Positions 43,877-54,149 are shown, numbered from the stretch's first letter. The stretch: DNA of 64,000 nt from Micrasema longulum (GCA_022494885.1 JAGVSM010004218.1:1-64000), one strand, 5' to 3'. Notes: generated by a model not told the origin, from the letters alone. Program-made: numbers and translations.

Positions 43877-44059
43877 CTGCAAAAAAAAATATGTAGCACA
43901 TATTACAGAGAAAAAAATACTAGAAGGGGGTGTATAGACGGATAGACCCACATACTTACACCTACAGGACTCTGCGGGCCACACGTTTAACCTTTATAGT
44001 ATTATTTTTTTCCTGGCAGGTAAAACATACATAGCGGGGCAGTCCGTCTGCGACACTTG

Positions 44060-44640
44060 GCAGGATCTTTTTGATGCGTCATATAATTGACATTTTGATT
44101 TGTACATTTAAACAAAATATCTGGTCAACCTTATATCTGAACGTCAGAGGTATAGAATCCTATGCGCCACATGAGAGAGTGCGGGTATTATCCTCGGCTC
44201 TACCCGACCGAGTTTCTCCAGGGTATGCTCGGCTACAACAGTTTAGAGAGTAGAAGGAATGTGAATTTGACTACACATTTTTATCGATTGTTGCGCGGTA
44301 TGATCGATCATTCTGAAATTATGATGAGCATTGGTTTGTATGTTCCTGATAATTACCTAAGACAGCGTCAGCATAGATTGTTTCATATTCCGATATTCAG
44401 GACCAACCTGCCTATGGTTATGCCTGTTGGAAGAGCTACCGCTATGCTGAACAACATCACTCTGGATATTGATCTGTTCCATGTATCCGAAGGGGTTTTC
44501 CGGAGCAGGATTCTTCGACTACTTTGACATGAGTCTCTTTCGTGTATTTTTTTTTCTTTTTTATAATACGTACGTATTGAATATATTTTTGTAATGTATA
44601 TATTATATTTAAAATAAATAAATTGAATTGAAATTGAAAA
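44060..44640 (+). pseudogene. LINE RT C-terminal tail (family LT)
   Basis: Frame 44162-44527: GMLGYNSLESRRNVNLTTHF, YRLLRGMIDHSEIMMSIGLY, HIPIFRTNLPMVMPVGRATA, then a stop and a 3' UTR ending AAATAAATAAATTGAATTGA. This is the usual end of jockey-type ORF2 (LxxRRxxxxxxFxxKLLxGxxD...P..R). 5' truncated; plus strand, antisense to the Myb gene. Confidence 0.85.
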
Positions 44641-44836
44641 TTGCTGATTTACAGGAAAAGCAGAAATCGATTCCCATGACCGAATTTAATTTCTTTTGTT
44701 TACAATATGATGATGAATTTCCGAATGTTTGAGTTTCCTGTTTACCATATTGATGTGCCATATATTTGTTTTGCAAAAAGTATTTTTGTGTTACTGATCC
44801 TATATTTGTGGTGATATACTCATGTGTACGTGTCAA

Positions 44837-45679
44837 CTAATGCCGCCGGTGGCGAAAGAGCTGCCGGCGGCTTAGCGGCGAATACCGGTATCGGTTCGAC
44901 CCGCGGCCGAGTGGTGAACGCGATGTAGACGGCAGGCGGATACGATCGTCCTCTTCCTCGACAAAATTTATGTCCTCAACGTGGGACGAAGAATCTGAAA
45001 TAAATGATAATATTGGTAATGAAGTGCGGAATTTTTGCTGATTGTTGATTTAATAAATATTTACATAAACAAGGCAAAGAATTTAGCTCTAATAATATCT
45101 TTTGGTGTTCAATATTGATATTGAAAAAAATACTTTAATTGACAATAGAAAAATTTATTGGATTGGCCTCATCGTGCAAGCATTTCATAGTCCCTGGACT
45201 GGCACCTGAAGTGTATTTTTTATTTTCCAAAATGTGAAAACCCGCTAGGGCATTTAAAATAAAAAAAATATTTAAGATATTTACTTACACGGCGGTGTGG
45301 CATCACTGTCAAACACCGTCGGTTCGCCCTCACTACTCGGGGATATCATTTCCATAATCTTCATTTCCATCTGGTCAAGAGGAGGCACCGTACTGCTACC
45401 CCCACCAGTCTTCATGAGGTCCTTACGGATATCCGTAGACCTCTTCCGCACGGCCCGCTTGATGGCGTCATATTTTTGCCGGAGATTTTTCCTGGTGCGG
45501 AATGCAGACGCTTCAGCACTGCAGTTAAATTCTGCCTCTATTGAGGTCCACTCAGCGTCTTTATCTCGCCACTGCACGGAATCACTTTTCTTACATTCAA
45601 CAACACTTCTACGACTATATACCAATTTAATAAGCTTATCACATTCGCTCCTAGTAAAATTCGTTCCTCTCTTATTCAT
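44837..45679 (-). CDS. Myb/SANT-like DNA-binding protein, two exons (45679-45289, 44994-44837), 182 aa
   Basis: Exon 1 starts at ATG 45679 (MNKRGTNFTRSECDKLIKLV) and holds a Myb/SANT-like domain of the Myb_DNA-bind_5 type (residues about 6-85: SVQWRDKDAEWTSIEAEFNC, RTRKNLRQKYDAIKRAVRKR). It ends at a GTAAGT donor after 45289, phase 1. Exon 2 begins after TTTATTTCAG at 44994 and adds SSSHVEDINFVEEEDDRIRL and an Arg-rich tail ending RQLFRHRRH before TAG at 44837. Proteins of this kind are nuclear DNA binders, often partners or descendants of PIF/Harbinger transposons. The exon join is my inference from splice sites and phase. The 3' UTR is cut by the LT LINE at 44640. Confidence 0.7.
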
Positions 45680-45699
45680 CCTGACTGATTTAACTAAAA

Positions 45700-45880
45700 T
45701 AAACTAAACTTAAGAAAAACTATGATTATTAATTATTATATAAACTATTAAAAAACTGAAAAAGCTAAAGAGGAAAAACTAAAACGAACTAAACTTAAGA
45801 AAAACTAGGGTTTTTATTATATAAACTATTAAAAAGTTAAAGAGAAAAACAAACAAACTAAACTTAAGAAAAACTATGAT
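45700..45880. repeat. Three-unit degenerate tandem repeat upstream of the Myb gene
   Basis: AACTAAACTTAAGAAAAACT occurs at 45702, 45787 and 45856 with partly similar sequence between (ATAAACTATTAAAAA). Units are about 85 and 69 bp. It lies in the 5' flank of the minus-strand Myb gene. Confidence 0.7.
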
Positions 45881-46191
45881 TAATATTATGTAAAGTATTA
45901 AAAATAAACTGAACTACAAGAATTACTATGGATAAATCAAACTAAACGCTATAAAAAAGTTAACTTAATTATTGATTCTAATCTTAAATAACGAATAAAA
46001 TACTGAGATATATCTAAAACTTATAAAAACTAACAGAATAACTGAAGAATTGACGAAGTTGCTGAGAATTGAATAGTTTCACGCGTGTTTTGACAGATAA
46101 GCGATTGATTTTTGTCCATAGATTTTTGCATTCCGGCATTTCGCGCTGTGTTGCCAGACGAATGTCTTGATTAACTAGTCGGAAGATTGAT

Positions 46192-46315
46192 TTAGCATTA
46201 TTTCGATGGTGAAATCGGTTCGTTGCAAAAATCGTTTAAATCGGGTAGCAAATTTTAACTTACATTTAGTTAATCAGGATTTACAAGTAGATGGTGAAAT
46301 ACCCCCTTAGCATTA
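46192..46315. repeat. 115-bp tandem duplication, first unit; second unit split by Tigger and resumed at 48042-48136
   Basis: TTAGCATTA followed by TTTCGATGGTGAAATCGG occurs at 46192, and TTAGCATTA again at 46307, 115 bp later. The continuation TTTCGATGGTGAAATCGG of the second unit lies at 48044 on the far side of the Tigger element and runs to TTTACAAGTAGAT at 48136. Three or so substitutions separate the units. Confidence 0.88.
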
Positions 46316-46542
46316 CATGGGGCCTCACACAACGAACTTAATTCGTTCCAGGAGCAAGTTCGTTATGCGAAAAGTTCGTTATGTGAAACGCGTTTTCCCA
46401 TAACAATACATGTTAAAAAAAATAATTCGTTCTGTAGCATAAAATATGGTAAGATGACATAAAAAAAAAAAATAAAAATTTTTGTTTATTTTTATTTAGA
46501 TACATCTAAAAACATAATGAAAAAAACACACATTTTTTAATT

Positions 46543-47575
46543 TTAAGAAATAATCGAATCTTGCACATCTTCATCCATTTTCCGCTTTTTGGCCGATGGT
46601 GCAGTGAAAAACCTGTCCAAAGTCGTTTGTTTCTCTCTTTTCTTCAACATCTGCCGGAAATAACGGACAAGAGTATCGGAGTACAGGTCGTTGATCCTGT
46701 TTGCTTCAGCGGAATCCGGATAGTGGGCATTGGTAAACTCCTGAACTGCTTTCCATTTGACCAGGATGTTCTTGATGTCAGCAGTTGGAATTGGTTGATT
46801 GTTTGATTGTTGCTCTTCGTTATCAGATGACGCTTCCCTTTGAGCATTGTCCTGTTGTTGGGCCAGAAGTGTTTGGAGCTCTTCAGTTGTCAGCTCTTCT
46901 TTGTGTTCCTCAATAAGCTCCTCTACATCCTCTTCCTCTACCTCTAATTCCAACCTTTGGGCCACTGTGATGATGTCCTTCACCACTTCTGTGTCATCAA
47001 CTACTGCTTCTTCCTGAATCCACGAAGGCACAAGCATCTTCCAAGCAGAAATGAGGGTCCTTTGTGACACTTCTTCCCAGGCCTTCTGTATAAGTCGTAT
47101 TGCCAAAAGGCTAGGCGGCCTCCGTGGTGTAGTGGTCAAGACGCTTGACTCACACACGGAAGGTTCCGGGTTCGATTCCCGGTGAGAACACAAAAATTAA
47201 AAATTGTGGTTTTTCTTAAGCCTGGGTGTTCTGTGATGTAATTCACCACTGTAATTGGGCTTCCTGGCCTGTTGTGGTGCAAAAAAAAATACAAATATCA
47301 AATTTCTCCTTCCAAAACATTCGGATAGTCATATTGTCTCCACCAAACTCGCATTCTTCAAACACTTTATTAAAGAGTGCTCTAGTGTAGAGTTTTTTGG
47401 CTACTTTGGCTGATTTTATTGCATCCTTGTTTGTCAAAATGGTGAAAATGGTGGTCTTGTTGAGGCCAAACTCTTTGACGAGGTCACACTGTTTTACCCC
47501 ACATTCACTCCTTCTAATTATTTCCTGTTTCATTTCAAGAGAAATCACCTTCCTGCTTTTTTTAGAACCCATCAT
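46543..47575 (-). pseudogene. Tigger transposase remnant (N-terminal HTH and C-terminus), interrupted by SINE
   Basis: The minus frame 47575-47243 starts MMGSKKSRKVISLEMKQEI with a psq/CENP-B type HTH (GVKQCDLVKEFGLNKTTIFT), then jumps after SAKVAKK to LYTRALFNKVFEECEF and MTIRMFWKEKFDI. Frame 47193-46543 resumes at LAIRLIQKAWEEVSQRTLIS and ends KKREKQTTLDRFF. The second HTH and the DDE catalytic domain are deleted between AKVAKK and LYTRAL. The C-terminal 190 residues are intact. A SINE (47112-47285) splits KFDI from LAIRLI. Confidence 0.88.
47112..47285 (+). mobile_element. tRNA-derived SINE (family S2) nested in Tigger
   Basis: The head has A box TGGTGTAGTGG (about 47121) and B box GGTTCGATTCC (about 47168). 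A body of about 100 bp follows, containing GCCTGGGTGTTCTGTGATGT, and the element ends in a short A-run (GCAAAAAAAAATAC). The 5' and 3' acceptor strands do not pair, so it is not a working tRNA gene. It belongs to a different family from S1. Confidence 0.82.
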
Positions 47576-47619
47576 ATAAAAAAAATTTTGAGTTTATCTT
47601 AAAAGGACGACTGCCGTGA

Positions 47620-48030
47620 TACGTGTGCGATTTAATTCGTAATGAAGAACGATTGCTGCGATACGTGCGTAAGTTAAGCGTACTACGCAGTGACTAACGA
47701 GTCTAACGACTGCCTGCGCGGGAGGATGCAATTAATCGGCAGTGATCGTAGAAGATCGGGCGACTTCGTTGTAATGATGAACGATTGCTGCGACACGTGC
47801 GTAAGTTAAGCGTACTGCTCAGTGACTAACGACTGCCTGCGCGGAAGGATGCAATAAATCGGCAGTGATCGTGTGAAGTGGGCGACTTCGTTGTGTGAAG
47901 TGAAGTGGGCGACTTCGTTGTGTGAAGCGAAGTTCGTTGTGTGAAGCGAAGTTCGTTGTATGAATCGTGAAATGAACGAAAAGGAAGTTCGTTGTGTGCA
48001 GCGTTCGCTGTGCGAGGCGTTCGTTATGCG
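47620..48030. repeat. Internal repeats in the Tigger 5' region
   Basis: The block GAACGATTGCTGCGA-ACGTGCGTAAGTTAAGC occurs at 47646 and 47779. Further right, GTGTGAAG(C/T)GAAG followed by TTCGTTG recurs about six times (47870-47970). The repeats form the region between the transposase start and the terminal repeat. Confidence 0.8.
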
Positions 48031-48041
48031 AGGCACCACTG

Positions 48042-48140
48042 TATTTCGATGGTGAAATCGGTTCGTTGCAAATATCGTTTAAATCGGGCAGCAAATTTTA
48101 ACTTACATTTAGTTAATCAGGATTTACAAGTAGATAAAAA
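48042..48140. repeat. Second unit of the 115-bp tandem duplication, right part
   Basis: Starts with the TA target copy and TTTCGATGGTGAAATCGG; ends TTAGTTAATCAGGATTTACA and AGTAGAT, matching 46199-46294. Confidence 0.88.
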
Positions 48141-49129
48141 ATAAATATAGTCAAGAAACTTTTGTAATCGTTTGTAAAGTTAAATTTGCAATTACGGTTT
48201 GAGGATTTTCATTAATGTTTAATGTTTAAATTAATAAAAGAAAATAGAAGATTACAAAGTGGATTAAAAAATTGCGTTCAAAAGAATGCTCGTCGCTGAG
48301 CGAGAATAGTTTTTAAAAAGGGTTTGTTTTCATTAAAAAGTACGAAAAGATTTACAACCACCGCATGACGATCGAAATTTCAGCTGGGATTATCCATCTT
48401 GCTTTTTCCATTGTACGTGAACTAGCGATAAATGAAATAACATATTTTTATGAGAATTAGTTATAAATTATAAAAACCGTACGCTGTTTTTTTTTATTAT
48501 TTATTTTGTTTGGTTCAACGATAGACATAGGTATGTAGCCTTATATATATTTACAACAAAATATTGATATCTATACTTATTAATTCATTATTTATTGCTA
48601 TTGTACACTTACGATCCTAATTTATAATATTTAACAACGTAAAAGCTTATCAGTACAGAGGGTCGTAAACAAGTATGACCAAAGAACACTTCATTATACA
48701 ATTACGAAAATTTTCCATAAGATTCCTAGGCGGATCTTAAAAGAAAATGTTGACAAAACTTTTGAGGAAAACATAATAAACGACCAAAATGTATCTTGAC
48801 AGTAGTCTATTTATTTTTTTGAAAAATAAATTTTGTGTGAAAATACGTATGCTTTTAGTTTTTAATAATGTTAATATTACTTTTTTAATTGATATAATTT
48901 CTCTAACGTTTTTCTTTGTAAAGGAAAAATAAGAAACCTGCTGACAGCCGGTTTCGCGGTTTAGTGGGTTTCATTATTTTCCTTTTATATTTCCTGTTCT
49001 TGTTTTACCTTCTTAAATAAAAAATGAATAAACCCTTTTGTGTAGAAATGCGTATGCTTTTAGTTTTTGACCATGTTTATATGACTTTTTAAATAAATAT
49101 AATTTCTCTAATCTTTTTCTTTGAAAAAG
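48141..49129. other. Unassigned AT-rich stretch
   Basis: Two similar blocks, 48835-48905 and 49030-49105 (GTGTAGAAATGCGTATGCTT, TTTTAGTTTTTGACCATG, TAATTTCTCTAA), form an imperfect direct repeat about 195 bp apart. No coding frame. Confidence 0.45.
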
Positions 49130-49560
49130 GAAAAATATTTTTTAAATGTTTCATAACTTTTCTTTTTATATATTCTGTTCATGTTAACCTTCTTAAATAA
49201 AAATAAATACAAAAAAACTGTTCAATTTGTAAATTTTTAATAACTTTTTTTTTTCACTATTTACAATAAATATAACTTAGTATTTTTTAAATAAATACAC
49301 TTTACATTTAATTTTAAATATATTTACACTTTTTAAATTTTCTATGCGTTCTGGCATTTCCTCAAATAACTGTATTCCCTTGTACGTAAGGAAGTTTTGG
49401 GGCATTGCTTTTAATTTCTTTTCCAGTCGTATATTTTTAGATCCTCTTGTTGCATAGTTATAAAAGGACTCACTATTTTTATGAATTATAACAATTCTGG
49501 TTAGATTCTCGAAAAACTGCTTAGTGGCCGAAGGGTTAAAATTTTAAATTTTGCTGGCCC
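49130..49560 (-). pseudogene. LINE C-terminal remnant (family LP, copy 2)
   Basis: On the minus strand: NYATRGSKNIRLEKKLKAMP, QNFLTYKGIQLFEEMPERIE and NLKSVN. It matches LP copy 1 at 29170-29590. The tail side is AT-rich. Confidence 0.8.
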
Positions 49561-49782
49561 TAATGTTAAAATGAAATGTATTTATTTATTGCGATCGGAA
49601 ACTTGACGCCGTTTTATTTTCGTTTACTCTATTATAATATTAATTACGTAATAAAATAAGTAAACAGCATTTTCTGGTTAGAATATAACATGTTTCTAAT
49701 AATATAATTCGACTAATTACTTTTCCGCATTCGAGCCTACCTACCCACCCACCAATTTGGGGAGTTAGATCGGATTTTGAGA

Positions 49783-50045
49783 TCCGGCAACACCGAACGA
49801 CGAAGAAAATCCAAACGGAATTCGGTTCAAATTGCGACTTGCAACAATTCTTCGAGACTTCGAGGGTGCTCATCGCTCGTTGTACGAGGTAATATATTGT
49901 CTCTAGGCAATATAACTCACTAATTCATGTTGAATCTGCGACACATTTCGCTTGTAATAATCGTTGTGTGTTTCTTTCCAGATCGACGATGTAACCGCGA
50001 GCCGAAGAGACGACGGATCGCTCCGCGTGCGTCGGCCTGTGGCAG
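49783..50045 (+). CDS. Candidate host exon pair (about 49783-49888 and 49982-50045)
   Basis: Exon a ends at a GAG|GTAATA donor (49888). Exon b lies between a strong acceptor (GTGTTTCTTTCCAG, ending 49981) and a donor (CAG|GTGAGG, 50046). Joined in phase 0 they stay open for over 50 codons: NGIRFKLRLATILRDFEGAH, RSLYE|IDDVTASRRDDGSL, RVRRPVA. GC and CpG content is well above the surroundings. The start of exon a is uncertain since its acceptor is poor; it may be a first exon. I do not recognise the product. Untranslated leader exons are an alternative. Confidence 0.4.
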
Positions 50046-50469
50046 GTGAGGAAACGTGCTCTGTTAATTTTTCGGTTTTCCCTTTACGATGATATTATCA
50101 GAATCTAATAGCTGCAGTGGCCGACCGAAGCTTCGGTACGGCCGGTAAAACGAGTTTCGGACGAAAATTGGCTCCGCCGAAGCACGCGGTCGGGACGTAT
50201 CGGGTCGCATTCGGCTCAAGTCGGGTGGAAAATGGTGTCCGTTCAAATAATTAGTTATTGCGTCGCTAATTGCTATTCTAACATAAAAACTAGACCGATC
50301 TTGTGATCTTTTCTCTATATTATATAGTAAGTAGTTCTAAGATCTTTCATATTTATGTTTTTGTAATTCCTTTATAGCTAACAAGTTAAAGTTCTCACGG
50401 CGCACATTGGAGAATTGTTACAACAATAACTTCCATGTATAACAAAACAGCGAACCTTTAAAATGAATG
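50046..50469. other. Unassigned; GC-rich first half
   Basis: 50095-50235 is GC- and CpG-rich (CCGACCGAAGCTTCGG, GGTCGGGACGTATCGGGTCG) and follows the exon pair, as expected of a CpG-rich gene start. The rest is AT-rich. Confidence 0.35.
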
Positions 50470-50735
50470 CCCAACTCGACAATGTTTTGAGTATGTCCAA
50501 ATGCTCGCAGAATGGCTGGGTTTCCTCCCTAGGATCCCTATTTAGATCTACATTTGTCACAACGGAGAGGGAAAACATTTTTGAGAAGGGAATACGGAAG
50601 TCTAGGCATTTACAGGGCTTATGACCTGTCATTGGCTGGTTTAAGTGGCCGCTTTACACGCTGTGTGACTTTCACCACTCCCCTATGTTTGAATATCCAC
50701 ATTTCCTCGGCTCTTCCATCTGTCGACTTTTGTGT
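50470..50735. mobile_element. Repeat family J, copy 6
   Basis: TTTTGAGTATGTCCAAATGC, CTGGGTTTCCTCCCTAGGAT, CACAACGGAGAGGGAAAAC, CATTTACAGGGCTTATGACC and TTTGAATATCCACATTTCC. It runs straight into the LF2 LINE at about 50736, so one element may have inserted into or beside the other. Confidence 0.8.
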
Positions 50736-51375
50736 AGTAAAAGACAAGCATTACTACTACCCATTCTAGATTATTCTGATGTTTCCATGACTGATTTAAG
50801 CTGTGAGCAACTCGATACACTTGAACAACTTCAGAATACATGCATAAGGTACATTTTTGGTCTTAGGAAATATGACCACATTTCTGATTATCGTAGGCAA
50901 CTGAAATGGCTCAAAATTAGACCTCGGAGAGACTATTGTTCCCTCTCACTTCTGTGCAATGTACTTCATATTCCTAACGCTTCTATATACCTGCGTCGAC
51001 GCTTATCAGTTCATGGTTTACCTCTTCGTTCTAATTCTCGAGGCACTCTCTTAATACCCATCCACAATTCCTCTTTCTTCTCTAACTTGTATAGTGTCCA
51101 TGCGGCTCCACTGTGGAATCATCTCCCATCCTCCATCAGAGATGTTACTACATTATCTCCTCCTTTCCTTTTTCCTCTTTTTCCCATTGAGTAATAGTTT
51201 TGATTTAAGGTGATTTAGAAACAAATACGTTTATTTATATTTTTATAAATCTTTAGCTTTTTAATATTTTTTTTTCTATTGAATGTGTTCTGTAACTTTA
51301 ATTATAAATATAAAACTTTATTTTATTGGTTGGTTGGAAGAAATTGCCATTTGGCAATAAGCCGGCCAATGTACA
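50736..51375 (+). pseudogene. LINE RT C-terminus (family LF2, copy 2)
   Basis: Frame 50685-51194 encodes LLLPILDYSDVSMTDLSCEQ, LQNTCIRYIFGLRKYDHISD, RPRRDYCSLSLLCNVLHIPN, RLSVHGLPLRSNSRGTLLIP and HAAPLWNHLPSSIRDVTTLS. The 3' UTR ends with GGTTGGTTGGAAGAAATTGC, CATTTGGCAATA and GCCGGCC, the LF hairpin. One of the least damaged LINE tails here, but 5' truncated. Confidence 0.92.
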
Positions 51376-51404
51376 AATAACATTTTGAGATTTATTTTTT
51401 ATTT

Positions 51405-51925
51405 TTTAAAGTGCCGAAACCTTTATCACGCGGATGAGATTCGTCCGGCTGAATCGATTTTCTAAAATGTATTCCCTCTGTTGTGACAAATTTAAATATG
51501 AATAATTCCCTAGGGAGGAAACCCAGCCGGTCTGCAAGCGTTTGGACGTACTCGAAACATAGTCGAATCAACTACCCGGTAAAAGGAGAGAAGTATTAAA
51601 ACAGGAAAATTCTCTTCGGTTCAGCCCGATGAATCTCATCCACCCGGGATAGAGGTTTCGGCTCTTCACAGAAGTCAAGAGATGGAAGAGTCAAGGAACT
51701 GTGGACGTTCAAACATGGGCGGATTGGTGAGTGTCACACAGCGTGTTAAGCGGCCACTTAAACCAGCCAAAGACAGGTCATAAGCCCTGTAAATGCCCAG
51801 ATTTACGTATTCCCATCTCAAAAATGTTTTCCCTCTCTGTTGCGATAATTGTAGATCTAAATAGGGATCCTGGGGAGGAAATCCAGCCAGTCGGAACATT
51901 TGGACATACTCCCGAACACGGTCCA
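51405..51925. mobile_element. Repeat family J, copy 7
   Basis: Contains GCGGATGAGATTCGTCCGGC, CCCTAGGGAGGAAACCCAGC, TCTGCAAGCGTTTGGACGTA, an inner GGTTCAGCCCGATGAATCTC, then ACAGGTCATAAGCCCTGTAA and TCTCAAAAATGTTTTCCCTC, and again GGAGGAAATCCAGCCAGTC. Minus-strand frame 51926-51675 is only the translation of this repeat. Confidence 0.8.
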
Positions 51926-51974
51926 TATGTAAAATGCTCTAAGTGGCTTTCATTTGCATGAAATGATTGTCTGT

Positions 51975-52555
51975 AGCATACTCCTACATCGACCACATTA
52001 CTTCTAAAAGTATGAAAACTTTGGGTTTCATTCTTAGAACCATAAAGGATTTTGAATCAGTTAAAATAATGAAACTCTTGTTAAAATATTATCCTCGGTT
52101 AGAAGCCAATTAGAGTTGAACTCTACTATACGGTCCCCCTTTACTAAATTCACATAAATAATGTTGAAAGAGTCCAACTAAAATTACAGAACAAATCAAC
52201 TATATGTCTTTGTTAAACTTTTTGAATTTACCTTCTCTGGAGGATCGCAGGAAAATAACTGACCTAATATTTTGATGTAAAATCATTCATTCTAAATTTG
52301 ATTGTTGCAAACTCCCAGATTTAATAAATATTAGTATACCAGCACGTAGAACTAGACAAAATAGTCTATATTATTGTCACCCTTCTCAAAGCAACTATAT
52401 GCAGACTAGGAAACGAGTGTACCTCTCATATGGACATTTTTAACTCGAGTCTGTGAATTCAAATCATCTCTTAATACATATTTGATGATGTTCTATAGTA
52501 ACGATCAACAAACTATTTGCAAAAGCTACTTTTGCTAATGATCTGGTGTTTATTC
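51975..52555 (+). pseudogene. LINE C-terminus (family LD', copy 2)
   Basis: SKSMKTLGFILRTIKDFESV-like residues (about 52000-52060) and KIMKLLLKYYPRLEAN precede a stop. The remaining 450 bp match the reverse complement of 34950-34505 in the zinc-finger intron, including ACTAGACAAAATAGTCTATA and GCTAATGATCTGGTGTTTAT near the end. Confidence 0.82.
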
Positions 52556-52610
52556 AATTATATCTTTCATATGCTGCCATACATACATGTATATGCAGCG
52601 GAACGAGGAA

Positions 52611-52761
52611 GAATTTGCTCGTTATAAGCGTTACTCGTTATACCAGAGTTAAACAATCGCTATTGGACATTGTCACTAAGTAAATACATATGTGTACATA
52701 TAATTCATACAGATTTTTTTACAGGGGTTAGGTTTTAACTGATCTGGTCTAGAACTCATTT
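52611..52761. repeat. 151-bp direct repeat, copy 1 (copy 2 at 53068-53218)
   Basis: GAATTTGCTCGTTATAAGCG to CTAGAACTCATTT is repeated 457 bp downstream with about two substitutions. The 306-bp spacer is unrelated. CTCGTTATA occurs twice within each unit, recalling Tigger-type subterminal sequence. Confidence 0.9.
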
Positions 52762-53067
52762 GATATCGCCCACTTGTAATGTTTATTGTGTATTGAAATA
52801 AGTCTAGAACATTAAAAAAATCTAAAAAACAAGCGTGTCATTCATAAACTACAAAAGCAGCTGTAAATTGTAACAATGTGCCGAACCGGCTCTTACTAAC
52901 TTCGCTAAGCTTGGATTTTTTACAAACTGTGTTCATTTTTTAATATTGTTGGCAAAAAATCCAATTAGGTACTTGGACACTTACATAGCTATCACAAACA
53001 TAATCCGATCCCAGCGCCCGGCCGTATTTATTTCTTATGTTAGCCGACCGTATAGATTTTATTACAA

Positions 53068-53218
53068 GAATTTGCTCGTTATAAGCGTTACTCGTTATAC
53101 CAGAGTTAAACAATCGCCATTGGACATTGTCACTAAGTAAATACATATGCGTACATATAATTCATACAGATTTTTTTACAGGGGTTAGGTTTTAACTGAT
53201 CTGGTCTAGAACTCATTT
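53068..53218. repeat. 151-bp direct repeat, copy 2
   Basis: Same orientation as 52611-52761; differs by GCCATT for GCTATT and ATGCGTAC for ATGTGTAC. High identity indicates a recent duplication. Confidence 0.9.
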
Positions 53219-53254
53219 AAACTCATCAGTAAAATATGAATAAATAAAAAAATA

Positions 53255-53400
53255 GATGATCAAATATGGGCAGAATGGGGAACGTTACACAGTGTGTAAA
53301 GTGGCCGTTTAAACCAGCCAATAACTTATCATAAGCCCTGTAGATGCCTAGACTTCTCTCAAATGTTCTACATCTCTGTTGTAATATGCTAATAATAATC
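53255..53400. mobile_element. Repeat family J, copy 8 (half)
   Basis: Minus-oriented half: CAAATATGGGCAGAATGG, TTACACAGTGTGTAAAGTGG, AACCAGCCAATAACTTATCA, TAAGCCCTGTAGATGCC and ATCTCTGTTGTAATATG. Confidence 0.75.
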
Positions 53401-53914
53401 TTGACCTACATATTTGAAAATAATTGTAATTGACGAATATCCAATTGCGATATTCTTCCAAAAGAACTGATTTGAACAGCGGTGACCCCGACGTGATTGA
53501 CAGACTCAAGTAGCCACACACTGTAACATCTCATATGACCCTCTTGAAAATGTTCTCCTCTGTGGCATCTATCCTGATAAACTCCATGATGGTTAAAAAT
53601 GCGGCACTTGTCTGCGATGATCTTCACGCGCCTACTCAAAATATTGTCCGGCCTTTCTGTAACGATTCGTACGGAGCGGCTTTTCACATTATTTTGCCTG
53701 ACTCAAAGACACCCCGATTCGGACATCGATCAGGGTTGAACGCAAAAAGGCCGAAGATTATCGACTGCCCTATAATATCCTCTCCACGAGTGAGGAGGGC
53801 TCCTCACTCACCATTCGCAACGATGGAAATACCGACACAGAGTCCTGTTCAGAAATTGTAGCATTATTTGCCGGAGTGTTTTTAATAAATGAATGTTTCT
53901 ATAGTCATGTATCT
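53401..53914. other. Unassigned, moderately GC-rich stretch
   Basis: The plus frame 53535-53861 is open for 108 codons, but I see no motif or splice sites that favour it over the minus frame 53687-53406. It could be decayed transposon or host coding sequence. Confidence 0.35.
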
Positions 53915-54080
53915 CCTGCTTGACTTTTAACTTTTAATTTGATTCTTAATTTTGTCTTTCAATTTTAACTTTTTAATTTTAATTCTTAATTTTAACTTTT
54001 AATTTAAACTTTAAACTTAATTTTAATTTAAACTTTTCATTTTAATTTTAACTTTTACTTTTAATTTTAATAATTTGATT
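53915..54080. repeat. Low-complexity array of TTTTAACTTTTAATTT type
   Basis: About ten imperfect 12-18 bp units alternate AACTTTTAATTT and GATTCTTAATTT. Non-coding. Confidence 0.85.
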
Positions 54081-54149
54081 TCAACTCTTAATTTATTCTT
54101 ACCTACATCTTCTACCTGCATCGAATAATTTATTGTTAGTTGTGATTTT

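Larger units (their letters stand above)
46316..48041 (-). mobile_element. Tigger-type (pogo group) transposon, internally deleted, with nested SINE
   Basis: The ends are CATGGGGCCTCACACAACGA and, inverted, CAGTGGTGCCTCGCATAACG, flanked by TA (46314-46315 and 48042-48043). The minus-strand transposase remnants lie between. The left and right subterminal regions are rich in TTCGTTATGCGAAAAG-type repeats. The catalytic core is lost, so it could only move with help. Length about 1.7 kb against the 2-3 kb expected for an intact element. Confidence 0.9.

Noticed and set aside
47112..47190. A tRNA gene with good A and B boxes
   Set aside because: Acceptor strands do not pair, the anticodon stem is poor and a SINE body with an A-tail follows.
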